Of a stretch of DNA of 64,000 nt, positions 8,481 to 15,526 are shown piece after piece. This DNA comes from Bacteriovorax sp. BSW11_IV (GTDB taxonomy: Bacteria > Bdellovibrionota > Bacteriovoracia > Bacteriovoracales > Bacteriovoracaceae), in NCBI RefSeq assembly GCF_000447755.1, contig NZ_AUNE01000052.1, positions 62,001 through 126,000 on the forward strand, given 5' to 3'. The notes beneath the pieces were generated by a model. That model searched no databases and was not told where the DNA came from. It worked only from the letters and a program-made list of their open reading frames with translations. A program made the position numbers and the translations under genes. The first letter of the stretch is position 1, and every line of letters begins with the position of its first letter.

Positions 8481-8954
8481 ATGAAAAAACTAATCGCACT
8501 TACAATTGCTTTATTCTCATTAAATGCATTTTCTCACTGCCCAAATGAAATTGTGCTTGAACAAGGAGAACTTTGTTTCAATTATACTTGGACAAACGGT
8601 CCACATTTGAATGGTGCTCATGGGGGTGGCCATCATCATATGATGAAAAATACTGGCAGACCGATGGCCTCAACACTTGAAGTTGCATTTTGGAAACATG
8701 GTGATAGCACTCATGCTCCTGTTCAAATTGAAGGGCTTAGAATTTATCCATGGATGATAATGAATAACGGTATGGAGCACGGATCAAGACCAGAAACTCT
8801 AACTTATGACAGTGCTCGTGGCATTTATATTGTGAGTGATCTCTATTTTTCAAAGATGATGGGATATTGGGAAGTTCGTTTTGCCGTGTTAGCTGGTTCT
8901 GATTTTGACCCAAAGTCTGACTACGTGCAAAAGTTTGAAGTCGAATTCAAGTAA
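8481..8954 (+). CDS. His-rich exported protein, FixH/YtkA-like
   Basis: A 157-residue protein with signal MKKLIALTIALFSLNAFS. The start is ATG 8481, with GGAG 9 bases upstream; the in-frame ATG at 8466 lies inside the preceding gene. Near residues 40-53 it has a His/Gly/Met cluster (PHLNGAHGGGHHHMM) that looks like a metal-binding site for Cu, Zn or Ni. The remainder (EVAFWKHGD..., LYFSKMMGYWEVRFAVL) follows the same pattern as the FixH-like lipoprotein two genes upstream, so the two may be paralogous. It is the last gene of the four-gene envelope operon. A copper-binding role is plausible but not shown. Confidence 0.65.
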   Translation: MKKLIALTIALFSLNAFSHCPNEIVLEQGELCFNYTWTNGPHLNGAHGGGHHHMMKNTGRPMASTLEVAFWKHGDSTHAPVQIEGLRIYPWMIMNNGMEHGSRPETLTYDSARGIYIVSDLYFSKMMGYWEVRFAVLAGSDFDPKSDYVQKFEVEFK

Positions 8955-9034
8955 TCTTAGTGATTTACGCGATGCTTTTCAATGTGTTTTTTTTAGGGAT
9001 AGAATTTCTTAAACAAACAACAATAGGGGAGATT

Positions 9035-9622
9035 ATGAAGAAGTTACTTTTGGGATTAAGCGCTCTGTTTTTACTCGTAGGTTGTGAAACTCTAGATGGT
9101 AATCTCGACGTGCGCGAGTCGATTAAGTTGAAAAATGATGATGGAAAGACGGTTACTCTTTCTCCTGAATTTATTGAAAATGTATCAATCAAAGTAAAAT
9201 CTAAGAAAAAACTGGAATTAGAACTTAAAGGACATAAATTTAAATTTGCCGTTCCTAAAAATTCTATTCCATCAAAAGATGGTGAGTTTACACTAAAGTC
9301 AGCTCAAATTGGTCAGCCATACGATATTCATGGCGCTGTTGATACAATTGTTACTCGTTCTGGTTCTCGCTATGAAAGAGAAACTTGTACGTACCAAAGA
9401 CCTGTGACTGTTTGTCGTCCTGTACCAAACGGTGGGCAAGTATGTCATACTGAATTTCAAACATTCTATGGTTGGAGAGATGCTCGCTTTCATGTTGTGA
9501 CATTCGATAAGTCAGTTGCGATTGATTTCTTTGCACCAAACTCAGAGGATTTAAAGGCCGTTTTTAACGGTGGAAATATCTCTCACCAAAGAGTTTACGA
9601 ATATCAAGGACATTGCTTCTAG
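9035..9622 (+). CDS. Lipoprotein of unknown function
   Basis: A 195-residue lipoprotein. The ATG at 9035 follows AGGGGAG, and the longer in-frame start at 8960 is rejected because it precedes the ribosome-binding site. The signal MKKLLLGLSALFLLVGC has lipobox L-V-G-C. The middle is basic and beta-rich; the C-terminal half carries Cys in the segments ETCTYQRPVTVCRPVP, QVCHTEF and GHCF, probably disulfide-bonded in the periplasm. No family was recognised. It follows the His-rich gene by 80 bp and may be a separate unit. Confidence 0.6.
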   Translation: MKKLLLGLSALFLLVGCETLDGNLDVRESIKLKNDDGKTVTLSPEFIENVSIKVKSKKKLELELKGHKFKFAVPKNSIPSKDGEFTLKSAQIGQPYDIHGAVDTIVTRSGSRYERETCTYQRPVTVCRPVPNGGQVCHTEFQTFYGWRDARFHVVTFDKSVAIDFFAPNSEDLKAVFNGGNISHQRVYEYQGHCF

Positions 9623-9638
9623 GTATTTTTTCATTTTT

Positions 9639-9647
9639 TGATATAAT
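9639..9647 (+). promoter_or_regulatory. Extended -10 promoter
   Basis: TGATATAAT is a perfect extended -10 (TGnTATAAT), 31 bases before the ATG at 9678. It lies in the 55-bp gap between two lipoprotein genes. The -35 region is weak, as is usual for extended -10 promoters. Confidence 0.5.
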
Positions 9648-9677
9648 AGGTCTCATGATTTCTTTTTTGGAGTTAGC

Positions 9678-10298
9678 ATGAGACCTTTTTTTATGGCCAT
9701 TTTTATTACGTTACTTTCTTCTTGCGCATCTGTTGTGCCCAATTCCTTCACAAAAGAGAATCTTTCAAAACCAAATCATTCTGTAGATGAATTGGTAGAA
9801 AAACTTTCACAAATCAAAATGACAAATTATATCGGTGAAAAACTCATCGTACAGGCTGTTCCTTATACATGGCCGGTGCTTGTAGATAGAGTTTATTATC
9901 ATTACGTTTTAGAAAAGGAGCCGGGAGTAAAGAGACTAAAACAACTTTTCACAAAATATCGTAATAAATATAAAGAGGAAAAGTGCTTCTTTATTCAAGT
10001 GACTCATTCAATGGCAAGTGCTGTTGCACATGAAAATTGGTCTCCTTATCTCTATGTCAATGACACTCAACTTGGTGCCAATTACCAACTTTTTCTTGCC
10101 AATAAACCAAGTTCACTAGCTAGTGAATTTGATAAAAGGGGAGATCATCCACTTTTAGGTGATAAGAATCCAACGATGAATATAGACGTATGTTCAAAAG
10201 ACTTAAAAGAGTTTGCAGGGAACGTGAAACTAGTCTTGTCCCCAGCAAAAGGACAGGCAATTTTACCAATTGAGTTTAATTGGAATTTTGCTCGTTAA
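9678..10298 (+). CDS. Lipoprotein of unknown function
   Basis: A 206-residue lipoprotein with signal MRPFFMAIFITLLSSC; lipobox L-S-S-C, mature start CASVVPNS. The start is ATG 9678 with GGAG five bases upstream, preceded by an extended -10 promoter. The mature protein is mixed alpha/beta with no repeated motif and contains two further Cys (KCFF and VCSK), possibly a disulfide. No family was recognised. The last 23 bp overlap the convergent TM2 gene. Confidence 0.6.
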   Translation: MRPFFMAIFITLLSSCASVVPNSFTKENLSKPNHSVDELVEKLSQIKMTNYIGEKLIVQAVPYTWPVLVDRVYYHYVLEKEPGVKRLKQLFTKYRNKYKEEKCFFIQVTHSMASAVAHENWSPYLYVNDTQLGANYQLFLANKPSSLASEFDKRGDHPLLGDKNPTMNIDVCSKDLKEFAGNVKLVLSPAKGQAILPIEFNWNFAR

Positions 10299-10701
10299 GT
10301 TCAGAGATTTGATCGTTGAGTGTCCAGTAGTCATAGATGACACCTAATAAAGCAAATCCACCCGTGATAAAGTAGATTATCCCTGAAATAAATTTTCCTT
10401 GGTAAAAGCGGTGCACTCCGAAAACTCCAAGGAAAGTTAATAATAGCCAAGCGATATTATAGTTGAACTCACCTTGTCTATATTCATAATCAGCTTCTTT
10501 TTCCATCTGTGGAATGAGGAAAATGTCGATAAGCCAACCAATTCCCAATAGACCAAAAGTAAAAAAGTAGATAGTTCCTGATATCGGTCTACCAAAATAA
10601 AAACGGTGAGATCCAGTGAATCCAAAAATCCATAATAGATAGCCAACAACTTTGTCGTGGCCTTGAAGTTCTGTTTTTGATCTTATGTTTTGATTTTCCA
10701 T
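10276..10701 (-). CDS. Tandem TM2-domain membrane protein
   Basis: A 141-residue inner-membrane protein starting at ATG 10701 (MENQNIRS). It has two TM2 domains in tandem. Each is a pair of hydrophobic helices joined by a short loop containing the G-x-HRFY-G-x-x-x-x-G motif (GSHRFYFGRPISG and GVHRFYQGKFISG), at about residues 20-75 and 85-130. Bacterial TM2 proteins are common and poorly characterised. It overlaps the upstream gene on the same strand by 19 bp, so the two form an operon, and it converges with overlap on the lipoprotein gene. Confidence 0.85.
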   Translation of the reverse strand: MENQNIRSKTELQGHDKVVGYLLWIFGFTGSHRFYFGRPISGTIYFFTFGLLGIGWLIDIFLIPQMEKEADYEYRQGEFNYNIAWLLLTFLGVFGVHRFYQGKFISGIIYFITGGFALLGVIYDYWTLNDQISELNEQNSN

Positions 10702-11015
10702 CTTGGTCCTTCTTCTTCGTTTAGGTTCCAATGATCAACAACCTTGTCTAAAAGTCCTGAATCATCGAGAACATGTTCAACTTCTTCCATTAAATCTTCT
10801 TCATGGGCCGTTAGTGCATGACCTGGAGAATAGTGAGTCATTTTTTCGCCATCGACTTCAGAAGTGATGATAATCTCGTAAAAGCAAATTTCTCCGTTAT
10901 TCATTTCATTCTGATCTTTTTTAGTCAGAAGATAATGTTGATTTGTTGAGCTGAACTTAATTTTATTAACTTCTATAACTAAATTAATGTCTTCGATACT
11001 GCATGAGAATTTCAT
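10683..11015 (-). CDS. Small acidic protein of unknown function
   Basis: A 110-residue cytoplasmic protein starting at ATG 11015, with AAGG 6 bases upstream; a longer in-frame start at 11030 is rejected because the ribosome-binding site lies inside it. The N-terminal half looks like beta strands (SCSIEDINLVIEVNKIKFS). The C-terminal half is acidic (AHEEDLMEEVEHVLDDSG) and probably helical. No family was recognised. It is the first gene of a two-gene operon with the TM2 protein. Confidence 0.55.
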   Translation of the reverse strand: MKFSCSIEDINLVIEVNKIKFSSTNQHYLLTKKDQNEMNNGEICFYEIIITSEVDGEKMTHYSPGHALTAHEEDLMEEVEHVLDDSGLLDKVVDHWNLNEEEGPRWKIKT

Positions 11016-11112
11016 AATGACCTTCGGCAAAATTTTTCGCTTTCCACTAACAAATTATCACAGGACAATAAAAAGCACTAGATAACATATAAATAAAAAA
11101 GAGGAGACTGTT

Positions 11113-11418
11113 GTGCCAAGAATTAGTTATTTGGACGACAACACTGAAACACAGGAGAGCGAGATGACTGAGGATAATGGACCTAGAAGGATTTTAGTTA
11201 AGGCAGAAGGGAAAACGAAAATTAGTGATGATCAATTTAATCATGATGTTTTAATTGTTGCATCTAAGCTTAAGAAGTATATTAAAGACAAACATAACCT
11301 AAGCACTTCCGCTAATGTTATCGACCGACTAAGTGATATCGTAAGAGTCACAGTTGATCGCGCAGTCGACAATGCCAAGAAAGAGGGAAGAAAAACTCTT
11401 ATGGATCGCGACTTCTAG
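11113..11418 (+). CDS. Small DNA-binding-like or regulatory protein of unknown function
   Basis: A 101-residue protein starting at GTG 11113 with GAGGAG six bases upstream. The first 35 residues are acidic and polar, probably disordered. The C-terminal 55 residues are helical and mixed-charge (VLIVASKLKKYIKDKHNL, then DRLSDIVRVTVDRAVDNAKKEGRK), somewhat like histone-fold or NF-YB-like helices seen in short bacterial proteins. That resemblance is weak and I assign no function. rarD starts 6 bases after the stop, so the two are probably cotranscribed. Confidence 0.5.
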   Translation: MPRISYLDDNTETQESEMTEDNGPRRILVKAEGKTKISDDQFNHDVLIVASKLKKYIKDKHNLSTSANVIDRLSDIVRVTVDRAVDNAKKEGRKTLMDRDF

Positions 11419-11424
11419 GAGCAT

Positions 11425-12321
11425 ATGGGCCTTGATATCGTCGGTATTTTTTATGCCATTGGTACTTTTTTTATATGGGGCCTTGTGCCCCTTTATTGGA
11501 AACAATTCGTAGGTTTTGATTCATTCGAACTTCTCATTCATAGAGTTGTTTGGTCTTTTGTTCTTCTCTTTGCTTATCTTTTTTTAAAAGGCGATGTCGC
11601 AAGACTTTTGCGCATGTTAAAAGATAAAAATTTTCTCAAATACTCTCTTGCTGGAACATTTCTAATTTTTACTAATTGGTGGTGTTTTATTTGGGCCGTT
11701 TCCAATGGGCATATCATTGAAGCAAGTATTGGTTACTTCATTAATCCGATTGTGAATGTACTCTTAGGAGTCTTTGTTTTAAAAGAATCTTTAAAAAAGA
11801 TACAGTGGTTGTGTGTTGCTCTCGCGGCGATTGGTGTTTCAATCCTTGCACTACGTGGTATCGGTTCGCCGTGGATTAGTGTTTATTTGGCCATGTCTTT
11901 TGGTCTATATGGGGTGGTTAAAAAGAAGGCGCCCATGCCTGGCCTTTGGTCACTACTCTTTGATACTGCTTTATGCACACCACTTTTACTCTTTTTCTTT
12001 TTTAGAATGTACAGTAACGGTCAAATTGCCTTTTTTGATGCACCCACTTCGCAACAAATGCTTGCGCTAGGAACTTCATTTGTCACCATCATTCCATTAT
12101 TTGGATTTTTGCTTTCTGTGAGTAGGCTCAACCTATCTACGGTCGGTCTTATCCAATATATCACGCCAATTATGCAACTCTTTATTGGGGTAAAGCTCTA
12201 CGGTGAAGAATTCACTGATTACCATCTCTATGCATGTCTTTTCATCTGGGCGGGCCTGGTCATTTACTCCCTCCATGGCCTAAAGAGTGCTCACTCGGCC
12301 TTTTCTAAGCGCAGGACTTGA
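11425..12321 (+). CDS. rarD: RarD-type EamA-family transporter
   Basis: A 298-residue inner-membrane protein with about ten hydrophobic helices forming two EamA repeats. The start is ATG 11425 with AGGAG just upstream. RarD features are present: the N-terminal Y-A-I-G-T-F-F-I-W-G-L-V-P-L-Y-W-K pattern, L-I-H-R-V-V-W-S at about residues 35-42, and ASIGYFINPIVNVLLG near 108. RarD proteins belong to the drug/metabolite transporter superfamily and were first named for chloramphenicol sensitivity; the true substrate is unclear. The assignment to the family is firm. Confidence 0.88.
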   Translation: MGLDIVGIFYAIGTFFIWGLVPLYWKQFVGFDSFELLIHRVVWSFVLLFAYLFLKGDVARLLRMLKDKNFLKYSLAGTFLIFTNWWCFIWAVSNGHIIEASIGYFINPIVNVLLGVFVLKESLKKIQWLCVALAAIGVSILALRGIGSPWISVYLAMSFGLYGVVKKKAPMPGLWSLLFDTALCTPLLLFFFFRMYSNGQIAFFDAPTSQQMLALGTSFVTIIPLFGFLLSVSRLNLSTVGLIQYITPIMQLFIGVKLYGEEFTDYHLYACLFIWAGLVIYSLHGLKSAHSAFSKRRT

Positions 12322-12443
12322 CCATTAATAAGTAAATTGTTGAAATGTCGTAAAGGCCATTTATTGATTTCTTGCAATTTTAAGGACAAAGGGGTCAATA
12401 AGAGTTATGCTAGAGTAAAGAACTTGGGAATTAGGGAATTGCT

Positions 12444-13271
12444 ATGACTAAGCACGTCTACGTCGCCCGTGAGGCCGATGAAAATGGTGAAATCCATTAC
12501 AGCGATCATGAACATGAAACATGGTCCATTTTAATTAAGCGTCAAAAAGAAGCGATCAAAGGTCGCGCTTGTGAAGAATATTTAAAAGGAATCGAAATTT
12601 TGGATTTCCCAGAAGATCGCATACCTCGCTGGCAAGATATTAATGAGAAGCTTGAGAAAGCAACGGGCTGGGGTGTTGAACCTGTGGCCGCAGTTATTCC
12701 TGCGCTAGATTTTTTTAACCTCTTGGCCAATAAAAAATTTCCAGCAGCAAGCTTTATTAGAATTAGAGAAGAACTCGACTATTTAGAAGAGCCAGATTTA
12801 TTTCACGAACTTTTTGGACACTGTCCTCTTCTTACGAATCAGGCCTATGCTGATTTCATGGAAAGATATGCAAAAGTTGCTCTAAAAGTTTCGGCAAAGC
12901 AGAGAAATCAACTTTTCCGTCTGTTTTGGTTTACGATTGAATTCGGTTTAATCAAAACATCAGAAGGTCTGAAAATTTTTGGTGGGGGAATCCTTTCTTC
13001 ATTCGAAGAAACACTCTATGCTCTAGAATCAAAAGTTCCTGAAAGACAACCTCTTGAACCACTCACGGCACTAAGAACACCTTTTAGAATTGATATTAAA
13101 CAACCAGTATATTTTATCTTAGAAAATATCAATCAGCTTTACTCTGTTCTTGATGATGAGATTTTCAATTTAATGGATAAAGCAAAAGAGCTTGGTGATT
13201 TTCCTCCGAAGTTCGAACCTAAACCTAAAAAGAAAAATTTAGAAAATAAAGAGAGTGGTTATGCCTACTAA
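12444..13271 (+). CDS. phhA: Phenylalanine 4-monooxygenase
   Basis: A 275-residue pterin-dependent aromatic amino acid hydroxylase that converts phenylalanine to tyrosine with tetrahydrobiopterin and oxygen. The iron site is visible as PDLFHELFGHCPLL: His121 and His126, with the distal Glu in the helix FWFTIEFGL around residue 165. The length matches the short bacterial enzymes, which lack the eukaryotic regulatory domain. The stop overlaps the start of phhB by 11 bp, so the two steps are translated together. The 122-bp gap before it may hold the promoter; no clear boxes were found. Confidence 0.95.
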   Translation: MTKHVYVAREADENGEIHYSDHEHETWSILIKRQKEAIKGRACEEYLKGIEILDFPEDRIPRWQDINEKLEKATGWGVEPVAAVIPALDFFNLLANKKFPAASFIRIREELDYLEEPDLFHELFGHCPLLTNQAYADFMERYAKVALKVSAKQRNQLFRLFWFTIEFGLIKTSEGLKIFGGGILSSFEETLYALESKVPERQPLEPLTALRTPFRIDIKQPVYFILENINQLYSVLDDEIFNLMDKAKELGDFPPKFEPKPKKKNLENKESGYAY

Positions 13272-13563
13272 TATTCCTCCTAGACTTTCACAAGATGAAA
13301 TTCATAGTGCTCTATCGTCGTTGAATGGTTGGAGCTACGAACAAGAGAGAAATTGTCTTATTAAAGAATTCACATTTAAAGGTTTCTACAAAACAATGGG
13401 TTTTGTAAATGCAGTGGCGTTTATTGCTAACAAAGAGCTTCATCATCCAGATCTAGAAGTGAGCTACAACAAATGTGTTGTCCGCTACCAAACTCATGAT
13501 GCTGGCGGCATTACTGTAAACGATATTAAATGTGCAAAGGCCATTGAAGCTCTTGAGGCCTAG
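13261..13563 (+). CDS. phhB: Pterin-4a-carbinolamine dehydratase
   Basis: A 100-residue enzyme that dehydrates the 4a-hydroxypterin released by PhhA so the cofactor can be recycled. The signature is complete: the LNGWSYEQERN opening, FKTM-like FYKTMGFVNAVAFIA, then the catalytic ELHHPDLEVSYNKCVVRYQTHDAGGIT with the double His. The start is ATG 13261, preceded by AAAGAGAG; the in-frame GTG at 13255 is an alternative. The overlap with phhA confirms the functional link. Confidence 0.95.
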   Translation: MPTNIPPRLSQDEIHSALSSLNGWSYEQERNCLIKEFTFKGFYKTMGFVNAVAFIANKELHHPDLEVSYNKCVVRYQTHDAGGITVNDIKCAKAIEALEA

Positions 13564-13580
13564 GTCTAAAAGACGAGAAC

Positions 13581-14438
13581 GTGCAAAAATTAAAAGTTCA
13601 TTTCAAAATCGATAATCATCGCCTTTTTATTAATGCCCTTAATGAACAAGGTGATTTTAAACTTCCAGAATATACTAATGAACAATACGCTCATCAATTT
13701 CAAATTGGTGAGACTTCATTATTTCTTCTAACTGAAAATTGCGACGGAGATTGGGTGGAGTTGCAAAGTATTAAGCGATTTCATCTAGGACATGGGCGTT
13801 TTGTCCTCCATGCTATTTCTAAGTTTTACAGCTTTATGCCCGAAGGGCTTGAAGGATATCTGAATTATATTCCTAGGGAATTTCTTAAAACAAGAATGAG
13901 AGAAAAAATTCTTGCGCAATCATTAGAAGAAATTACTTTTTATGGTGGATCGTTTAATCCTTGGCATGAAGGTCATTCAGAGTGTTTAAGACAATGTCCA
14001 GCCGAAGATATTGTGATTATTCCAGATAGTAATCCTTGGAAAGAACCTAAAAATCTTGAAGATAATCAAATTTGTCTTTGGCAAAGTTTTAGAGAAATCG
14101 TTAATAAGTTTCAAGATTCACGCTTTTCATTGTTTCCAGGTTTTTGGATTCTTGAGAGAACAAATCCTACAGTTCAATGGTTGCCTGAAGTTCAAATTGC
14201 GAAAAAGAACTTTCTCATGGGTGATGACAACTTTTTTAGTCTTCATAAGTGGACAGGTGTCGAAAAGTTAATGTCGAGTTTAAGTACAATTTATGTTGTT
14301 CCTAGGCTCTATAAAAAACAAGAAATTGAACAATTTAAAGAAAATTTTCAAATGCAATTTCAAGTCGATGTAAATGTCTTAAGTGAACATGATTTTCAAA
14401 ATTTATCTTCAACCCAAATTCGTGGTCAAAATATATGA
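13581..14438 (+). CDS. NadD-like nucleotidylyltransferase with N-terminal extension
   Basis: A 285-residue protein whose C-terminal part (from about residue 117) is a nucleotidylyltransferase. FYGGSFNPWHEGH (residues 120-132) carries the HxGH active-site motif, and the end has the SSTQIRG loop that is I-S-S-T-x-I-R in NadD. NadD makes deamido-NAD from nicotinate mononucleotide and ATP. The first about 115 residues are not part of the usual 190-220-residue enzyme and match nothing I recognise. The start is GTG 13581. It overlaps the next gene by ATGA. It may be the main NadD or a divergent paralogue with another nucleotide substrate. Confidence 0.65.
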   Translation: MQKLKVHFKIDNHRLFINALNEQGDFKLPEYTNEQYAHQFQIGETSLFLLTENCDGDWVELQSIKRFHLGHGRFVLHAISKFYSFMPEGLEGYLNYIPREFLKTRMREKILAQSLEEITFYGGSFNPWHEGHSECLRQCPAEDIVIIPDSNPWKEPKNLEDNQICLWQSFREIVNKFQDSRFSLFPGFWILERTNPTVQWLPEVQIAKKNFLMGDDNFFSLHKWTGVEKLMSSLSTIYVVPRLYKKQEIEQFKENFQMQFQVDVNVLSEHDFQNLSSTQIRGQNI

Positions 14439-15469
14439 AAAAAATTTCAATTCCAGGTCCTGGCGGTTACGAGAAATTAACAATCGTTGAATGTGATTTA
14501 AGGCAATTGAAAGATAATGAAGTTCATATAGAAGTTCACGCTTTTGGTGTGAACTTTGCTGATGTCTGTATTCGCTGGGGGCTCTATGAGTCTGCTAAGC
14601 AATATGTTGGTTGGCCAATCACTCCTGGGTTTGAGTGGGCCGGAGTCGTTAAAAATATAGGTAGTAAAGTTTCTAATGTAGCTATTGGCCAAGAAGTTTT
14701 TGGAGTCTCACTTTTTAACGCTTATGCCACTGATGTAATAGTGCCTTCTCATCAAGTTTTCAGTAAACCAAAAAATATTTCTATGAGTGAAGCCGCAGGA
14801 ATTCCTGCAGTTTATCTCACAGCTTACTACGGGCTTTTTCAAAATATCATTCTAAGACCTCAATCAACAATCCTCATTCACTCGGCCGCTGGTGGGGTTG
14901 GAGGAGCTTTGGTTCAGATGGCCAAGATCGCTGGTCATAAAAGTGTCGGCATCATTGGGTCTTCCCACAAAAGAAGTTATGTGGAGGAGCTTGGTGCAGA
15001 TCTTGTCATTGATAAGAAAACACAGAACTGGTTTGTTGAGGCCAAGAATTTCTCACAGCGTGGTTACGATATCGTCTTCGATGCCAATGGACAGTCGACA
15101 TTGAAAAAAAGTTTTGATTTGCTGGCCCCTATGGGGAAACTTGTTTCCTATGGCTTTCACTCAATGTTGCCTAAGAAGGGTGGGCGTTTGAATTGGTTTA
15201 AGCTTATTTATACTTTTCTTACGACTCCAAGATTCAATCCAATTAATATGACCAATCAAAATAAGAGCCTTATTTCATTTAATCTTTCATTTCTTTTTGA
15301 TGAAGTTGATGTTTTAAGTCAGGCAATGGGCGATATTGTTACATGGATAGAATCAGGTCAATTAAAAGCACCAAAGGTTACGCAATATAGTTTCTCAAAC
15401 GTTGCTGATGCGCATCGTGATATTGAGTCAGGACAAAGTGTAGGAAAACTCATCATTCTTACGAAATAA
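14435..15469 (+). CDS. Zinc-free MDR oxidoreductase, VAT1/quinone-reductase-like
   Basis: A 344-residue medium-chain dehydrogenase/reductase. The N-terminal GroES-like domain contains VNFADVCIRWGLY and PGFEWAGVV; the Rossmann domain has the NADP-binding AAGGVGGALVQMAKIAG at about residues 151-167. It lacks the Cys/His zinc ligands of alcohol dehydrogenases, as in the quinone oxidoreductase branch. The late ISFNLSFLFDE segment is reminiscent of the VAT1 group. The substrate is unknown, probably an alpha,beta-unsaturated carbonyl or quinone. It is translationally coupled to the NadD-like gene by a 4-bp overlap. Confidence 0.8.
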   Translation: MKKISIPGPGGYEKLTIVECDLRQLKDNEVHIEVHAFGVNFADVCIRWGLYESAKQYVGWPITPGFEWAGVVKNIGSKVSNVAIGQEVFGVSLFNAYATDVIVPSHQVFSKPKNISMSEAAGIPAVYLTAYYGLFQNIILRPQSTILIHSAAGGVGGALVQMAKIAGHKSVGIIGSSHKRSYVEELGADLVIDKKTQNWFVEAKNFSQRGYDIVFDANGQSTLKKSFDLLAPMGKLVSYGFHSMLPKKGGRLNWFKLIYTFLTTPRFNPINMTNQNKSLISFNLSFLFDEVDVLSQAMGDIVTWIESGQLKAPKVTQYSFSNVADAHRDIESGQSVGKLIILTK

Positions 15470-15526
15470 AACATACAAAGTTTTCCCATTTCCCTTTAAA
15501 ATTAAAGAATAGAAAGGGAGTTCTAA

